A stretch of 64,000 nucleotides of DNA from Corallium rubrum (Eukaryota; Cnidaria; Anthozoa; Scleralcyonacea; Coralliidae). The notes under the pieces were generated by a model, which worked only from the letters and a program-made list of their open reading frames with translations, did no database searches and was not told where the DNA came from. The translations under genes and the position numbers were made by a program. This document shows, piece after piece, positions 1-10,339 of the stretch (positions are counted from its first letter, which is position 1; each line of letters begins with the position of its first letter). The stretch is from contig CAXIUP010000285.1 of assembly GCA_964035015.1 (NCBI GenBank), positions 487,858-551,857 on the forward strand, given 5' to 3'.

Positions 1-890
1 TGTAACAAATTATTAAACGGAAACGTTGACGGCGCTGGTCGTAGTTTGAGGAACGATTTTCGATTTTAATTAAAAGCGAGCGTACTTGGACGTCAACAAC
101 TAGCTCAAATTAGTTACAATGAAATCCTTGCATAAATTCGAATTTCTTGGAACTCCACAAAACATTCTCCACGAACATTCTCAGACTACTGAAATTCTCA
201 GGCGTGATATACTGAAAACGCCATTAAATTAAACTAAGAAATAAATTACAAAAACTTAACGCGTGAAAGCAGACGCGATAACTATCATCAGATGGTGTTA
301 TAAAGAAGTGAGGAAACAAGCCCGTTTACTGTAGTTTACATAATTTATAGACATTCTGAGTAGAAATACGAAATTCACAACGTGCTTTATAACGTACTAT
401 TACTAACACAAATATAGACCTTCATGTGAACTCCCTTGGGAATATTTCATTTCAATATAGACAAACACAAATGATATATAACTTATCTCTTAAACCTTCA
501 GCTTAACGGCTTCTGAAACATCTTGTTTCCATTTAGCAAGAAGAAAAGTCACATTATACCTTTGATGCTTAAACAAAACCAATGGAGTCTTCAAAATACA
601 CAATTTGTCTTCCACAAAGGTGTTATTTCGTCCTCCTGTGGTCTAGTATATATCGATTCGCTTCTTCCTTGCTAATCTTCGCACTTCCTGGTTTAAGCCC
701 CTCTGGAAATGAAACTCGGTATTCGTAAACATTTCCTTGACGCCTCGCCCCTCCCGATTGTAACTATAGCAACAGATGAAGGGAAGAAAAGAAATAAACC
801 ATCCAAAAAAAACAACGCAATTTTTACGAAAAATATTAACACTGTTTAGACGGTTTTGTTAGAGAAAAGGAAAACACATTAGAAAGTTGT
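1..890. other. A+T-rich stretch with no recognisable gene
   Basis: I see no convincing coding region, RNA gene or element boundary here. Open frames are short and lack recognisable motifs. Confidence 0.5.
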
Positions 891-899
891 ATTTTGTTT

Positions 900-1420
900 T
901 TGAGTATATTTTGGCGTTTATATATACACCTTCCCTCCCCTCTCCTCCCGCTGAACTCGCTTAAACCTAACCTGGTACCCTGGGCCAAGGCTAGCTTAAA
1001 CCCGGAATTATTCGGTACCGACCGGAAGAATTCTCGGAAAAGCCTTCTTTACTGTTTTATGAGCCAGGTACTCCTTCTGTTATTTACTTATTTTCTCTCA
1101 AATTATCGTAATCATAGTCCTTATACATTATTTTCTTTGTCTTTCGATTCGCGATAAGCATTAAAAAGTGTTTATAACACTGTTAATAACATATTAACAA
1201 GAACATCACGGAAATTGGATTACAGTGATTCGTTCAAGGTTAGTCCGAGAATTTCTTAAACATTGGGTTCACTACAGCGTTTCAAGCCTCCTTTTCATAT
1301 CGGTAAATGGTCGCTGTTGCAAAACTCGGTCGCCAAACTTTGGGATTAGCTAAATCTTTGGATATTTTCCACTTTACTTCCGCCTTTTTGACAGTCTGCA
1401 AGGTCTGTTCGAGGCCGCCG
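900..1420 (+). repeat. Dispersed repeat, copy 1 (partner at about 36.65-37.74 kb)
   Basis: Several blocks recur in the same order near 36650-37740: a block around AAACYCGGAATYATTCGGT, a block containing TACATTATTTTCTT, and a block beginning AACATCACGGA and ending near CAGCGTTTCAA. The partner copy is split by a hAT-like insertion (36850-37484). No coding capacity is visible, so this is a non-autonomous dispersed element of unknown class. Confidence 0.6.
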
Positions 1421-2011
1421 AGAGAAATTTTGGGCCCCTGGTCAAAAAATATTTATGACCCCTACTGTTGTGTTCTCGATTTAATATGTATATTATATAT
1501 GATTGAATGGATTATCAGTTTATCATGAATATTTTGCTTTTCGTTTTTATTGTACAAAAATAAAACACGTGGACATTTGACAATTAATTGTTTGTGTCAA
1601 ATTGTGTGTCAATGATATTAAAGGAAACCTATGAAAATCCATCTGACCTGTGTGCGTTATTAAATAATAGAGACTGATAGATCCCAATGTGGTAATGAAA
1701 ATGATGAAATACCAGTGGTAAAAAGCTTTATGGCACGCAGTAATGGAAAATCTATAAAGGGCCATGTTGGTGATAAATCTTTAAAGGACCCCCATATCAT
1801 ACTATAGCAGTACCCATAACGGAACCATGATAATGCTATAATAAAAGGCCCTGTGCCAGTGATATAGAGGCGCATAGGTGTAGAGTTTTGTTTTTGTCTA
1901 GGGGGGCTGAAGTGCTGAACAGGGCCCAGGGGCATGCCCTCAGCCCCCCATACTCTGCCTATATAGAGGGGCCCCATAACAGCGAGAAAATCACTAGGGA
2001 GTTTAGGGACA

Positions 2012-2326
2012 CAGGGTTCGAAATAACGTTCAGAAAATATGCCTAATTTTGTCGGCTGTTTTTTGTAGGTCAAAATTTTTGCCGGCTGTTTCCCAAGCAG
2101 CAAAGTTACGTTCTGGACATAGGCCCAAATAATGTATTGTAAACCAAGTACTGGTTTCTTTTTGATCATATACAGAGAAATCAAAACAAATTACCATAAT
2201 GCTGATCTTGGCAAAAGCAATTTCGCCGATAACCCAAAGTCTAGTTATATTTTGAAATTAGAAATTGCCGGCAAGGTCCTAAAAGTGCCGGCTATCGCCG
2301 GCAGCCGGCTGCTATTTCGAACCCTG
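2012..2326. mobile_element. hAT-like MITE, 5-bp target duplication
   Basis: The ends are perfect inverted repeats, CAGGGTTCGAAATA and TATTTCGAACCCTG. Both sides are flanked by GGACA (2007-2011 and 2327-2331). Internal sequence is rich in GCCGGC motifs and has no transposase. The CAGGG..CCCTG termini with a short duplication fit a non-autonomous hAT-superfamily element; the superfamily is inferred from ends only. Confidence 0.75.
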
Positions 2327-2378
2327 GGACACAATGCAATGTAACCAATAACGCTAATTTGATGATTATAATGCTAAT

Positions 2379-2815
2379 GACCTTTTCACCAATAGCTGCA
2401 CCATCTTAAAATTCACAATGCATTGTGGTCTATCTACGTATGGTAACAACAAGCTCAATAAATTAAAAAGATGATTGCTTAGTGTTGAGACACAATGATG
2501 TAAGTTTTTCTTTATAAACACTTTTGTGGCAACAATGTCTAAATATAATTGTTGTGATATTGCTAAAGGCAACAATTCAAATCACTTGTAAAGATAGATT
2601 CATGACAAATGTATCCTTACACATCCAAGCATTATTACTTTTCCTAATATTACAACATTCAAATTTAGACATTGTTGCCACGAAAGTATTTATAAAGATA
2701 AATTTACCTCATTGTGTCTCAACACTAAGCAATCACCTTTTTAATTGAGCTTGTTACCTGGGATCGACCCCAATGCATTGTGAATTCAAGATTTCATTGC
2801 TATTGCTGAAAAGGT
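2379..2815. mobile_element. Palindromic MITE, family B copy 1
   Basis: The ends are inverted (ACCTTTTCACCAATAG at the left, a matching CTGAAAAGGT at the right) and the inner arms also pair (for example AACAATGTCTAAAT with ATTTAGACATTGTT). A second, better preserved copy lies at 30909-31352. There is no transposase. Confidence 0.7.
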
Positions 2816-2829
2816 CCATTGATTTATAA

Positions 2830-3466
2830 ATTAAATTGATTTTATCATTTGGCCAATAAAATGTATATAATATACTCTTAAAATGGGCCTCCTTTGGCCA
2901 TGGGCCCCCTTTGGCCATGGGCCTTTGGTCAATGACCAGGCTGACCCCCCTCTCGTCAGGCCTGTTCATTAACAACAATACAGTACATTGTGAAAATACT
3001 TAATCTTCAAAATCAGGGGTGCACAACCATTTTGTTATATGGGTTTACGGTTTAATTTTGCAGGTAAAATAGTTGGCTACCTAAATAGCCTGGAAGAGGT
3101 GGGGGATTCTGGCAATCTTTGAGTAGAGGAGTGCTGCTGTAATCTCAAAATCCTGCCCTATCCCAGACCTAAAAATATGATTTTCCATCAATACCCTATC
3201 CCAGACCTGAGCTCAATATTTACATGATAATTGATCTTGAATGAATTAAATGTCTGAGTCATTGCAGTTATATTTACTAGCCTTCGATCGCTGAATGACA
3301 CATGGATTTGAAAAAGTTGTAGTCTATAGCTGTCCTGTTATGGATCAACGTGAGTGTGATCGGTGTCCATACCATATCTCAGACCAAAGTAGATAATTTG
3401 TATATCCCAGGCCTTGGATGTAGAAAACCATACCCTTTCGGGCAGCGTTATACCCATATTTCTTAT
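2830..3466. other. Non-coding stretch with short local repeats
   Basis: The stretch contains repeated TTTGGCCATGGGCC near 2890-2925 and several CCCTATCCCAGACC-like repeats at 3150-3430, probably remnants of another MITE. No gene is supported. Confidence 0.4.
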
Positions 3467-3472
3467 ATATTA

Positions 3473-3977
3473 CAGGGCTCAATATAACGGCCGGTCACCG
3501 GTCAATGACCGGCCAAATTTTTAATGTGACCGGTCAAATTTGTATAACGCCGGTCATTTTGACTGGTCATATTACTTGCAAATAATTTTATTACTTCCAT
3601 TTGAAGGAACTTGTTGTGCTGTTGAAGACCCATTTCATAATTTCTGATATATATTGAAGTGAACTACGCATGCATTTCATTTTATGACAAACGTTCATAT
3701 CAGTATATACTAGCTAATATATATATATACTTTACATGTTTTTTGTTGTGTTGTGTTGTGTTGTGTTGTGTTTGTTTGTTTTTTGTTTGGGGTTTGGTTG
3801 TTGTTTTTTGTTTGTTTTTCTTTTGTTTTATTTTGGGGGGGGGGGGGGGGGGGTGGGTTTGGTGGTGGTGGGGGGGGGGGGGGGGGGTCATGAAATTTGA
3901 CCGGTCAAAAATCGCAATTGGAACTGACCAGTCCCCATGCATGACCGGCGTAACATGAAACATTATTTTGAGCCCTG
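3473..3977. mobile_element. hAT-like MITE, 6-bp target duplication
   Basis: Terminal inverted repeats are CAGGGCTCAATATA and a matching TTTTGAGCCCTG. Direct repeats ATATTA flank both ends (3467-3472 and 3978-3983). The subterminal regions are full of ACCGGTCA and TGACCGGT motifs, as expected of transposase-binding subterminal repeats. The interior holds GTGTT and poly-G tracts and no transposase. Confidence 0.75.
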
Positions 3978-4389
3978 ATATTATGAGATACATTTTACAA
4001 ACTTTTTGTACATCTGCAATTTAAGTTGAAAACTAAAGACAAGCAAAAAATGTAAATTCTTATTTATACCAATATACTTATGAGGAAGTTACTGTTTTGA
4101 CTCTTATTGACAATGCAAAGTTTTTAAACATTTTATTATTTCAACGTACAGTTCCCTGCGGGCCTACCAGTGGTCCTAGATGTTCTATCATGCTCTGTTT
4201 GTTTTGACTGTCATTTTCGTTCGATGTTATTACATGGTGGCAGCGGGCTGGATGTCTTTGGTATTAGTCGTTGACAAAGTACACCGTCTACGGCATGGGT
4301 GAACAACAGAACCCTGATGAATCGTCTCATGGTCAAATGCCTCATGTGCATGCGACCCAATCGGCTATGTTAGTCATCAGATTTAACCG

Positions 4390-4608
4390 CCTCACACGTC
4401 AGTAATAACTACTTCGTCATCCCGAAATTAGATCATGAAAGAGCTGAATATCAATTAGCGATGTTCAAACCTGCCCTCGGAGACGATGATGTAAACTGGT
4501 CATTAAGACAGTCAGCTGTGCGGCTGAAGAGAATGCAAATGACTGGCGTGTAGTTATGAACAAGATTGAAAAGCATTGTATTGGTGAGGTTAACGAAATT
4601 TACGAATG
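4390..4608 (+). pseudogene. Gypsy gag fragment
   Basis: Translated pieces such as ERAEYQLAMFKPALGDDDVN and ANDWRVVMNKIEKHCIGEVN look like a retroelement Gag capsid region. They are in different frames with in-frame stops, and the fragment ends at a TGA just before a block of inserted repeats. Gag would coat the retroelement RNA. The fragment is not functional. Confidence 0.45.
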
Positions 4609-4654
4609 ATATAAATTAGATACATTGAGCGGCCTTGCCCGGTTTAAGCCGGGA

Positions 4655-4833
4655 CAGAGACGGATTAAGGGTACCTGAGGCCCCTGGCTGTATTTCTGAT
4701 TGGACCAACCAGGCCCCTTCTTGCACTGCACGTAGTGCGGATTAAGGGGGGGGGGGGCTGACTGGGCTACAGCCGTGAGGCCGCGGGCCCCTGGCTGTAG
4801 CCCAGTCAGCCCCCCCCCCTTAATCCGCCACTG
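4655..4833. mobile_element. hAT MITE with near-perfect 8-bp target duplication
   Basis: The left end CAGAGACGGATTAAGG and right end TTAATCCGCCACTG are inverted repeats with two differences. Flanks are AGCCGGGA (4647-4654) and AGCCAGGA (4834-4841), an 8-bp duplication with one mismatch. It is nested inside the gag region of the Gypsy remnant. Confidence 0.65.
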
Positions 4834-4985
4834 AGCCAGGATGAGTTTTGAATTGACGTGGATGATTTCAGGCCGAAATTCGCAATTATCAAGCAAATAA
4901 GGGCAAAGTTACATTTAGTTTTACTTCAGTTTTACACTAATTAGTCTTATTTATTTTGTAAGTGTTACCCCTCTATTAACTATGG

Positions 4986-5272
4986 CAAGGGCGCAACCAG
5001 GATTTTTGAAAGGGGGGTCGTTTTTAGATAAAGTTACGACACAAATCTAGGGGAGTCCGGGGGCATAGCCCCGCGGGAAATTTTTGAACTTTGGATCTGT
5101 AAAATCGCATTTTCTGCATTGAGGACACTTTTGACCCACGTATAAAGGTCTTAAATCACATGATTTAAGCGTCAGAGAGAGTAGAAGTAATTTTTGACCT
5201 CCAAAATTTCCCTCGCACCCCCAAAAAAGGGGGGCGTTCGCACCACCCGACCCCCCTCTCGTTGCGCGCCTG
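4986..5272. mobile_element. hAT MITE with perfect 8-bp target duplication
   Basis: The 8-bp AACTATGG occurs on both sides (4978-4985 and 5273-5280). The termini CAAGGGCGCAACCAGG and CTCGTTGCGCGCCTG are imperfect inverted repeats. About 290 bp, no coding capacity. Confidence 0.75.
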
Positions 5273-5289
5273 AACTATGGTCCATCGTT

Positions 5290-5657
5290 AATAAAAAGAT
5301 TGTTATAGTCTTAGCTAACCCACGAAAGCGTCTTCACGAAGACTAATTAATTTATTAAACCCGAAACACACGAAGTCACGCAAAACGTTTTGATGTTCTA
5401 TTTCAGTCCCTTTCAGTTTCAGTTTCAGCACTATTTATTCACACAATCAAGTAAACGAACGTGTATTGAAGCGAGTTCAACAGTTTTTCAGCCCGGTTTG
5501 TCGGGATGAAAACTATTTATTACATGGACATTTTCATCGCGGTTAACCAGGCTAGCCCGCTTGCCATGTAATCGAAATGTTAAAAAAAACATACGTCATA
5601 TATAAATCGGGCTAGCACGGTTACCCGAGCTAGGCCGGTCCACGTAATCGCCCCCTA
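5290..5657. mobile_element. Harbinger-like palindromic MITE remnant (family of 11177-11773)
   Basis: The sequence shares blocks with the intronic element at 11177-11773 in reverse order, including AAAAAGATTGTTATA, CGAAGACTAATTAATT, and the terminal TAATCGCCCCCTAAG. CGGGCTAGC/GCTAGCCCG motifs recur inside. The outer left boundary is obscured by the two nested hAT MITEs. Confidence 0.5.
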
Positions 5658-5809
5658 AGAGAACTTACCTTGAACCGTTGTATAGACGTATGTCGCACGG
5701 CACCCAAGAAATCACTGAGATCCAGATGAAATCTCTAGTATATAGAGCCCAGTGATATCAATCGAGTTAAGTCGAATAAAAGGAAACCCAAAAAAAGAAA
5801 AAGGTTTCC

Positions 5810-5930
5810 TGCAAGTTCTGTGGCTACAATCACGCGCCAGATAAAAAGAAATGTCCTGCGTGAGGAAAGACGTGAAACCATTATAAGGGGAAGAACCATT
5901 TTACCAAAAAGTGCAAAAAGGTTTCAGTTT
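5810..5930 (+). pseudogene. Gypsy gag zinc-knuckle fragment
   Basis: The frame reads CKFCGYNHAPDKKKCPA followed by a stop, then NHYKGKNHFTKKCKK. C-x2-C-x4-H-x7-C is close to a CCHC nucleocapsid knuckle (usual spacing 2-4-4), with a second cysteine-rich segment after it, as in the zinc-binding end of Gypsy Gag proteins. The in-frame TGA shows decay. Confidence 0.5.
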
Positions 5931-6011
5931 TGCTTTACGGCATCGAGAGTGAGGAAGAATTCGAGGAAATAAAAGTAGTGACGGTCCAAGCGGTTCAAGA
6001 AAGCTGTAACG

Positions 6012-6262
6012 TTTCGGATTGACTGTGGAGCAAGTGCAAATATCTTGCCGCCCAAGTTTGCTAAAGATGTAGAACTTATTCCATGTTCAAATACGCTGGT
6101 TATGAATATGTGGAATGGCTCAAAAGTCAAACTTATAGGAACTTGTGCTTTTCTAGTGGTCAACCCAAAGAATGACGAAAAATATAGAGGCCTGTTTTTG
6201 GTCGTCAAAGAGGACCTCACACCTTTGTTAGGTCTAAATGCAGTGGAAAGAATGAAGCTATA
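6012..6262 (+). pseudogene. Gypsy aspartic protease fragment
   Basis: The motif DCGASANILPPKF (D codon at 6021) sits where retroviral-type proteases have D-T/S-G-A. A downstream hydrophobic strand and the C-terminal LLGLNAVERMKL resemble the LLG segment that ends the protease and leads to reverse transcriptase. Threonine/serine is replaced by cysteine in the catalytic triad position. In its family the enzyme cuts the Gag-Pol polyprotein. The upstream frame is broken. Confidence 0.55.
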
Positions 6263-6459
6263 AACAGTCCACAATGAAAATTTTGTCAATGTCGTGGAAA
6301 AGTTAGATCAAGACCTCCCTAACACTTGCAACCCTTCCTGGTAAAGTGCACCTAAGTAGATCCAGAGTGTAAACCTGTTGTCTTACCAGCCAGAAAGGTT
6401 CCTGTTGCTATAAGAGAGAAGTTCGAGGAGGAACTAAAAAGAATGGAAGAGTAGACTTC

Positions 6460-7109
6460 GTGCAAAGTAATCGCCCCGGTTGAAGAACCAACCATGGGTC
6501 AGCCAGATTGTGGTCGCAGTGAAAAAGTCTGGTGCGATGCGTGTCTGTATACATCCGAAGCCTCTGAATGCTGCGCTGAAGAGGGAACAGTACAAAATCG
6601 ATATCCCTGTGTCTGTGATTGATGATCTCTTGCCTGACCTGACGGATGTCTGCGCGTTCACTGAAGCGGATTTAGCATCGGCCTGTTGGTATCTGGAATT
6701 AGATGACGAATCTAGCCGACTCACAACATGTGCTACGTCTTATGATCGTTTCAATGGCTTCGCCTTCCATTTGGTCTCAATGTGTGTAGCGAAATATTCC
6801 AGGAAGTCTGAATCAAGAATTAGACGGTCTACCTTGTGTCAAGTGCATCGCGGATGATGTCCTGATACATGGTACAAGTGAAGCTGATCATGATAGGAAC
6901 TTAGCGAACTTTATGTGTAGATGCCAGCACAAAGGCATGAGGCTAAATGCCCAGAAGTCAGAGTACAAATGCAAAGAAGTCCCATTTCACGCATATTTGC
7001 TGACTACGTGGAAGGTCTGAAAGTCGACCCAGAGAAGACAAGAGCAATAACGGACATGCATGCCACGTTCAAAGAACCGAGAGTTATATCTCCGTCGTTT
7101 CCTTCCTAA
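6460..7109 (+). pseudogene. Gypsy reverse transcriptase fragment
   Basis: Residues around QPWVSQIVVAVKKSGAMRVC and HPKPLNAALKREQY match the fingers/palm entry of Ty3/Gypsy reverse transcriptases. An IADDVLIHG segment near 6847 matches the catalytic F/Y-x-DD box and appears after a frameshift. A further frameshift gives NFMCRCQHKGMRLNAQKSEY and VDPEKTRAITDM, the thumb/connection region. At least two frameshifts and stops make it inactive. Confidence 0.7.
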
Positions 7110-7129
7110 TTTGTCTGACGTCTAAGCCC

Positions 7130-7440
7130 CTTAGAGTTCTCACTCATAAAGATGTGGAGTGGAGTTGGGCCTACGCTCAAGAAAAGGCTTGGAATGATGT
7201 GAAGAGTCTTATTTCAGCTGCACCAGCCTTGGCTTATTACAAGTCTGCTGAACAGCTGGAGATTGGCGCTGGTCTGAGACGGAGTCCGTTACGCCCAAAT
7301 TGAAAAGAAATGTTGGCTGCAGTTGTATCTGTTGAAAAGTTTAACGATTATATAATCGTGGCTTGTGATCTGAGTGAACAATGGTCAAGTGAAAGACCAT
7401 TTTCACTCAGATCACAAGCCACTTGAGTCTATACTTAAAA
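7130..7440 (+). pseudogene. Gypsy RNase H fragment
   Basis: Translated pieces FSDHKPLESILKKP-like (HSDHKPLESILKKPLY) and WAYAQEKAWNDVKSLI correspond to the RNase H region that follows reverse transcriptase in Ty3/Gypsy Pol. Reading frame changes and a stop interrupt it. A short inverted repeat (AATGGTCAAGTGAAAGACCATT) lies at 7379-7400. Confidence 0.5.
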
Positions 7441-7482
7441 AGCCGCTATACATTGTGACCAGAAGCTGCAGGGGATTATACT

Positions 7483-7882
7483 TTGAAGTACAACGTAGAA
7501 GTTCGATATGAGAAGGGGGAAAGAATGTTCCTGGCAGACACACTTTCGATCCAGGGCTTCTCTACCGACAGTCAACCAACAGCAACCGGAATTCAAGTCC
7601 TTAAGGCCGTAATTCAACAGGGCTGGCCTGAATATAAAAATGCCCTGTCAGATATTGTCTCTCCTTACTACAATATGAGACATGAAATGTCCGTTGAAGA
7701 TGGACTCATTTTCAAAGGGGAAAGAGTGGTGGTCCCTCGAGCTGGGCCAGCGGCTGAGAGGCGAGCTACTGAAGAGAATTCATAATGCGCATCTCGGTGT
7801 TAACGGCTGTCCTAACAGAGCCAGCAAATGCCTCTATTCGCTGGGATGTCTGGTAACATCAAGAATTTCATGTCGGTCTTAA
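7483..7882 (+). pseudogene. Gypsy integrase N-terminal fragment
   Basis: The frame includes VEVRYEKGERMFLADTLS, typical of the Pol linker, then ELLKRIHNAHLGVNGC, which matches the HHCC zinc-binding region of Gypsy integrases (H-x3-H present, the C-x2-C part lost after a frameshift). The catalytic core is not present. This is the 3'-most recognisable part of the retroelement. Confidence 0.6.
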
Positions 7883-8248
7883 TAAACAAATTGCTGTATG
7901 AATAAATTTTGCAAACACTCATGAATAAAAATAAAATCTCATGAGGGTTTATTTTAATTGCATTTTTCAATTGAAATCGTTTGATTGAGATGCCATATCA
8001 ACAACTCGTTTATCGTGTTTCATCAGGGGACAAGGGGAATCCAAACACCCAAAAACAGTTTCTCGTGTTTGGATCCCGTGATGAAACACTCAAACCATTT
8101 GTTGATATATTACATCCAGAACACAATGTTTTATATTAATTATTGCTATAATGAAGCAAATGAACAATAGGTATTTATTATTAAATAGTACTATTTTTCT
8201 GGCACTGGTTTAGTTTAGTACTCTAATGTCTGTTTCCAACGACCCTTG
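7883..8248. repeat. Imperfect palindromic repeat and A+T-rich spacer
   Basis: GATATCAACAA-like and TTGTTGATAT arms (about 7993 and 8098) flank two GTGTTTCATCA/TGATGAAACAC arms, giving an inverted-repeat element of about 120 bp. A related TCTCGTGTTTGGAT block recurs near 8980. No gene. Confidence 0.45.
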
Positions 8249-8256
8249 AATGTGTG

Positions 8257-8741
8257 CGGTGGCGTAGCCAAGGGGGGGCGAGGGGGGGGGGGGGGTGCAT
8301 CGCCCCCCCAATGGTCTCCAAGACCGTTCTCGTGAAAAGTTTAAATCCGTTTAGAAACTTGTAGGGGGGGGGGGTGTTACATTGTTTTAAGGCCAAGTGA
8401 GTAGACTAGTAATGTGTTATATATATAGCAGGCATGCATATGCTATAATTACAATACTAAGGTCTATACAAAATGTCTCCAACCTGTTTTTACATTTACG
8501 ACTTGTTTATAAATAAATCTAAAGATATTCTGATGTGTATCATTCTATGTTCTGGTTTGATTTCAACAAAATTATGTAATTTATGGCTTTTGGATTACTC
8601 TTAAATACTTGCCTCAAAATGCAGGAAATAGTGTTTCAGAGTCCATAGAAATCCAAATTTCTCCGGGGGGCATGCCCTCGGACCCCCCTAGGAGACCGAG
8701 GTTCTTGCCACCCCAAAGTCAAGACCCTGGCTACGCCACTG
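8257..8741. mobile_element. hAT MITE with perfect 8-bp target duplication
   Basis: Inverted termini CGGTGGCGTAGCCA and TGGCTACGCCACTG differ at one position. AATGTGTG flanks both sides (8249-8256 and 8742-8749). Poly-G/poly-C tracts lie just inside the ends. A right-end remnant of the same family, CTAGCTACGCCACTG, appears at 25542-25556. Confidence 0.85.
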
Positions 8742-8754
8742 AATGTGTGTTTTG

Positions 8755-9400
8755 AGGTTTAGTAATTTTTCGCATCAGAAACTGCTTCAGATATTTGTCA
8801 GGCTGAACTAAAAATCTATAAAAGGAAGGGTGTTATAATATGTACGTAATATTCATCTTTATTATTTATGTTAATTATTTGGTTACGCCTGACTATATAA
8901 GAAATGTTTTTATTAGCGATCAGTTCTTGATCTAGCACATGCATGCATGTTGTCTGTTAAATGAATGCTCATACCATTGTTTTCTCGTGTTTGGATATCC
9001 CACTGTAACACTCGCTCTCGTTGTTCAAATATTACGTCATTAGCTATGATTCGTGTGTGATGATAAGTGCATAATGTCTTATCATATCTGATTACAATCT
9101 GAAAATACTTTGTATGAGCAATTTATTTTTGGTCGTTATATTTGTGTACTGTTACCTAATTGGTTCCAGATTTACAGATCTAGTGACCCAAAAAAAACAA
9201 CCCCGGGACAGGACTACCTTTCGAGGGTGTAGTCACAAATCTCACTAAAAGGTCTGCCTATTGCTAAAGGGTTAAAATCATCACTATCCATCTCTCTTCA
9301 CATATCTTTGTGTAAAATTTGACTGTCATAGCTACTTTATGTGTGTGTGGGGGGGAGGGGTGTAGGTGGGTTAACTACTAAGGTAGCTATTCCCGCACAG
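8755..9400. other. Region upstream of Ig copy 1, nothing clear
   Basis: No gene, TATA box or conserved block was recognised apart from a G-rich tract at 9345-9360. Similarity with the upstream region of the second Ig copy begins only near 9400. Confidence 0.4.
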
Positions 9401-9464
9401 TCAACTCAATATGCATTGCGGTATATTGTCATATGACGATGCATCATTCCGTGATATTTTTTTT

Positions 9465-9496
9465 GCAGTGTTCTGCAAAAGTTCTCACTATTAACA
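9465..9496 (+). promoter_or_regulatory. Candidate splice acceptor and 5' UTR of Ig copy 1
   Basis: A T-run followed by GCAG ends just before TGTTCTGCAAAAGTTCTC, a 5' UTR block conserved with copy 2, where the equivalent sequence is TTTTGTCAG then CGTTCTGTAAAAGTTCTC. A pyrimidine tract plus AG at the same place in both paralogues suggests a splice acceptor used by an upstream non-coding exon or a spliced leader. Inference only. Confidence 0.35.
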
Positions 9497-9578
9497 ATGA
9501 ACATGACTGGCTCATGCAATTTCTTTTGTGCAGCTGTGCTTAGTCTATTGTTTGCTCTATATCCGAGTTCTTTACAAG
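9497..9578 (+). CDS. Ig copy 1 exon 1, signal peptide
   Basis: Encodes MNMTGSCNFFCAAVLSLLFA followed by LYPSSLQ, a short N-region, a hydrophobic core and a likely cleavage area near the exon end, then GT at 9579. Two ATGs are available, 9497 and 9503; copy 2 has ATA at the first position, so the second (9503) is the conserved start. The exon ends in phase 1, as is usual for exons preceding Ig domains. Confidence 0.8.
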
Positions 9579-9851
9579 GTAAAGTCCTAACCATATGTCG
9601 GTTTAAACAAAACACTACAGTAGTACTTTTACTGTAACCTCTAAGTACATATTTGTGTCTGAATTCAGCTAACCTAGATAATTTTTAAAATTCACACTAT
9701 TCCAAGCCTGTGTGCAGACTCATATTACATGATTAAGATACAAATATGAGTAGTGCCATAGTTTGTCATCACTCTTCAATCAACCTGTGTTCGTAAATTA
9801 CATTAGAGTGACACCTTAAGTTCATTGTAGTTTGTTTCTTGTATCTTTCAG

Positions 9852-10180
9852 CCAAGATTTCTCCTCCATCATTTGGTGATCGTACTTACGTCTCTAAAGG
9901 ATCCAATGTTACTTTAGCATGGACATATGATTTTGGTGGCAAAACAATTATCTTTACTCAATGGCTTTTCAGCAACTCTGTTAACTTATCTGAATCACTG
10001 GCTGATATTGTTGGTGGCACAGTAACTATAATCAGCAGCTCTTTACCTAATATTAACGTCATAAAGCCAGCAACATTGGTTTTAACAAATGTAAGTCTGG
10101 ATTACAATGGAACGTACAGACTTGAACTTACACCACGTGGTGTGGCTGTTCTTCTTCTGAAGTACTGGTTATCATTTTAG
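9852..10180 (+). CDS. Ig copy 1 exon 2, V-like Ig domain with frameshift
   Basis: After a TTTCAG acceptor the frame begins AKISPPSFGDRTYVSKGSNV. The B-strand segment VTLAWTY has alanine where an Ig domain normally has cysteine, and the F-strand segment DYNGTYRLEL has leucine where the second cysteine belongs, while the D-x-G-x-Y motif is retained as DYNGTY. Several N-x-S/T sites suggest an extracellular glycoprotein. Compared with copy 2, one base is missing in the TTC-rich stretch at about 10149-10157; the frame then reads VLLLKYWLSF and stops at TAG 10178-10180, exactly at the GTAAG donor. About 16 of 97 residues differ from copy 2 before the shift. Confidence 0.85.
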
Positions 10181-10339
10181 GTAAGAAATTAGTTGCTTTT
10201 GTTACCATTCAATAACTTAAACTAGAAATACATTAACGCAACAATCTCTTGCACTTGTTATTTTAATAAAGAACAACCCATTTTGTAACTTGAGACGTAT
10301 TTTTATATATCTTTATGTTTAATTCTTTGAAAGTTTTTA

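Larger units (their letters stand above)
4141..7882 (+). mobile_element. Decayed Ty3/Gypsy-like retrotransposon with nested MITEs
   Basis: Fragments of gag, CCHC zinc knuckle, aspartic protease, reverse transcriptase, RNase H and the integrase zinc-binding region occur in the Ty3/Gypsy order on the plus strand, broken by many stops and frameshifts. A TGGTGGCAGCGGGC tract near 4234 may be the primer-binding site, which would put the end of a 5' LTR just before it. Gag is split by a cluster of inserted MITEs (about 4620-5660). No 3' LTR could be identified and the integrase core is missing, so the copy is dead. The class call rests on domain order and motif recognition. Confidence 0.75.

Noticed and set aside
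1660-2184. 174-codon minus-strand frame.
   Set aside because: No domain or compositional sign of coding; it runs across the left boundary of a MITE (2012).
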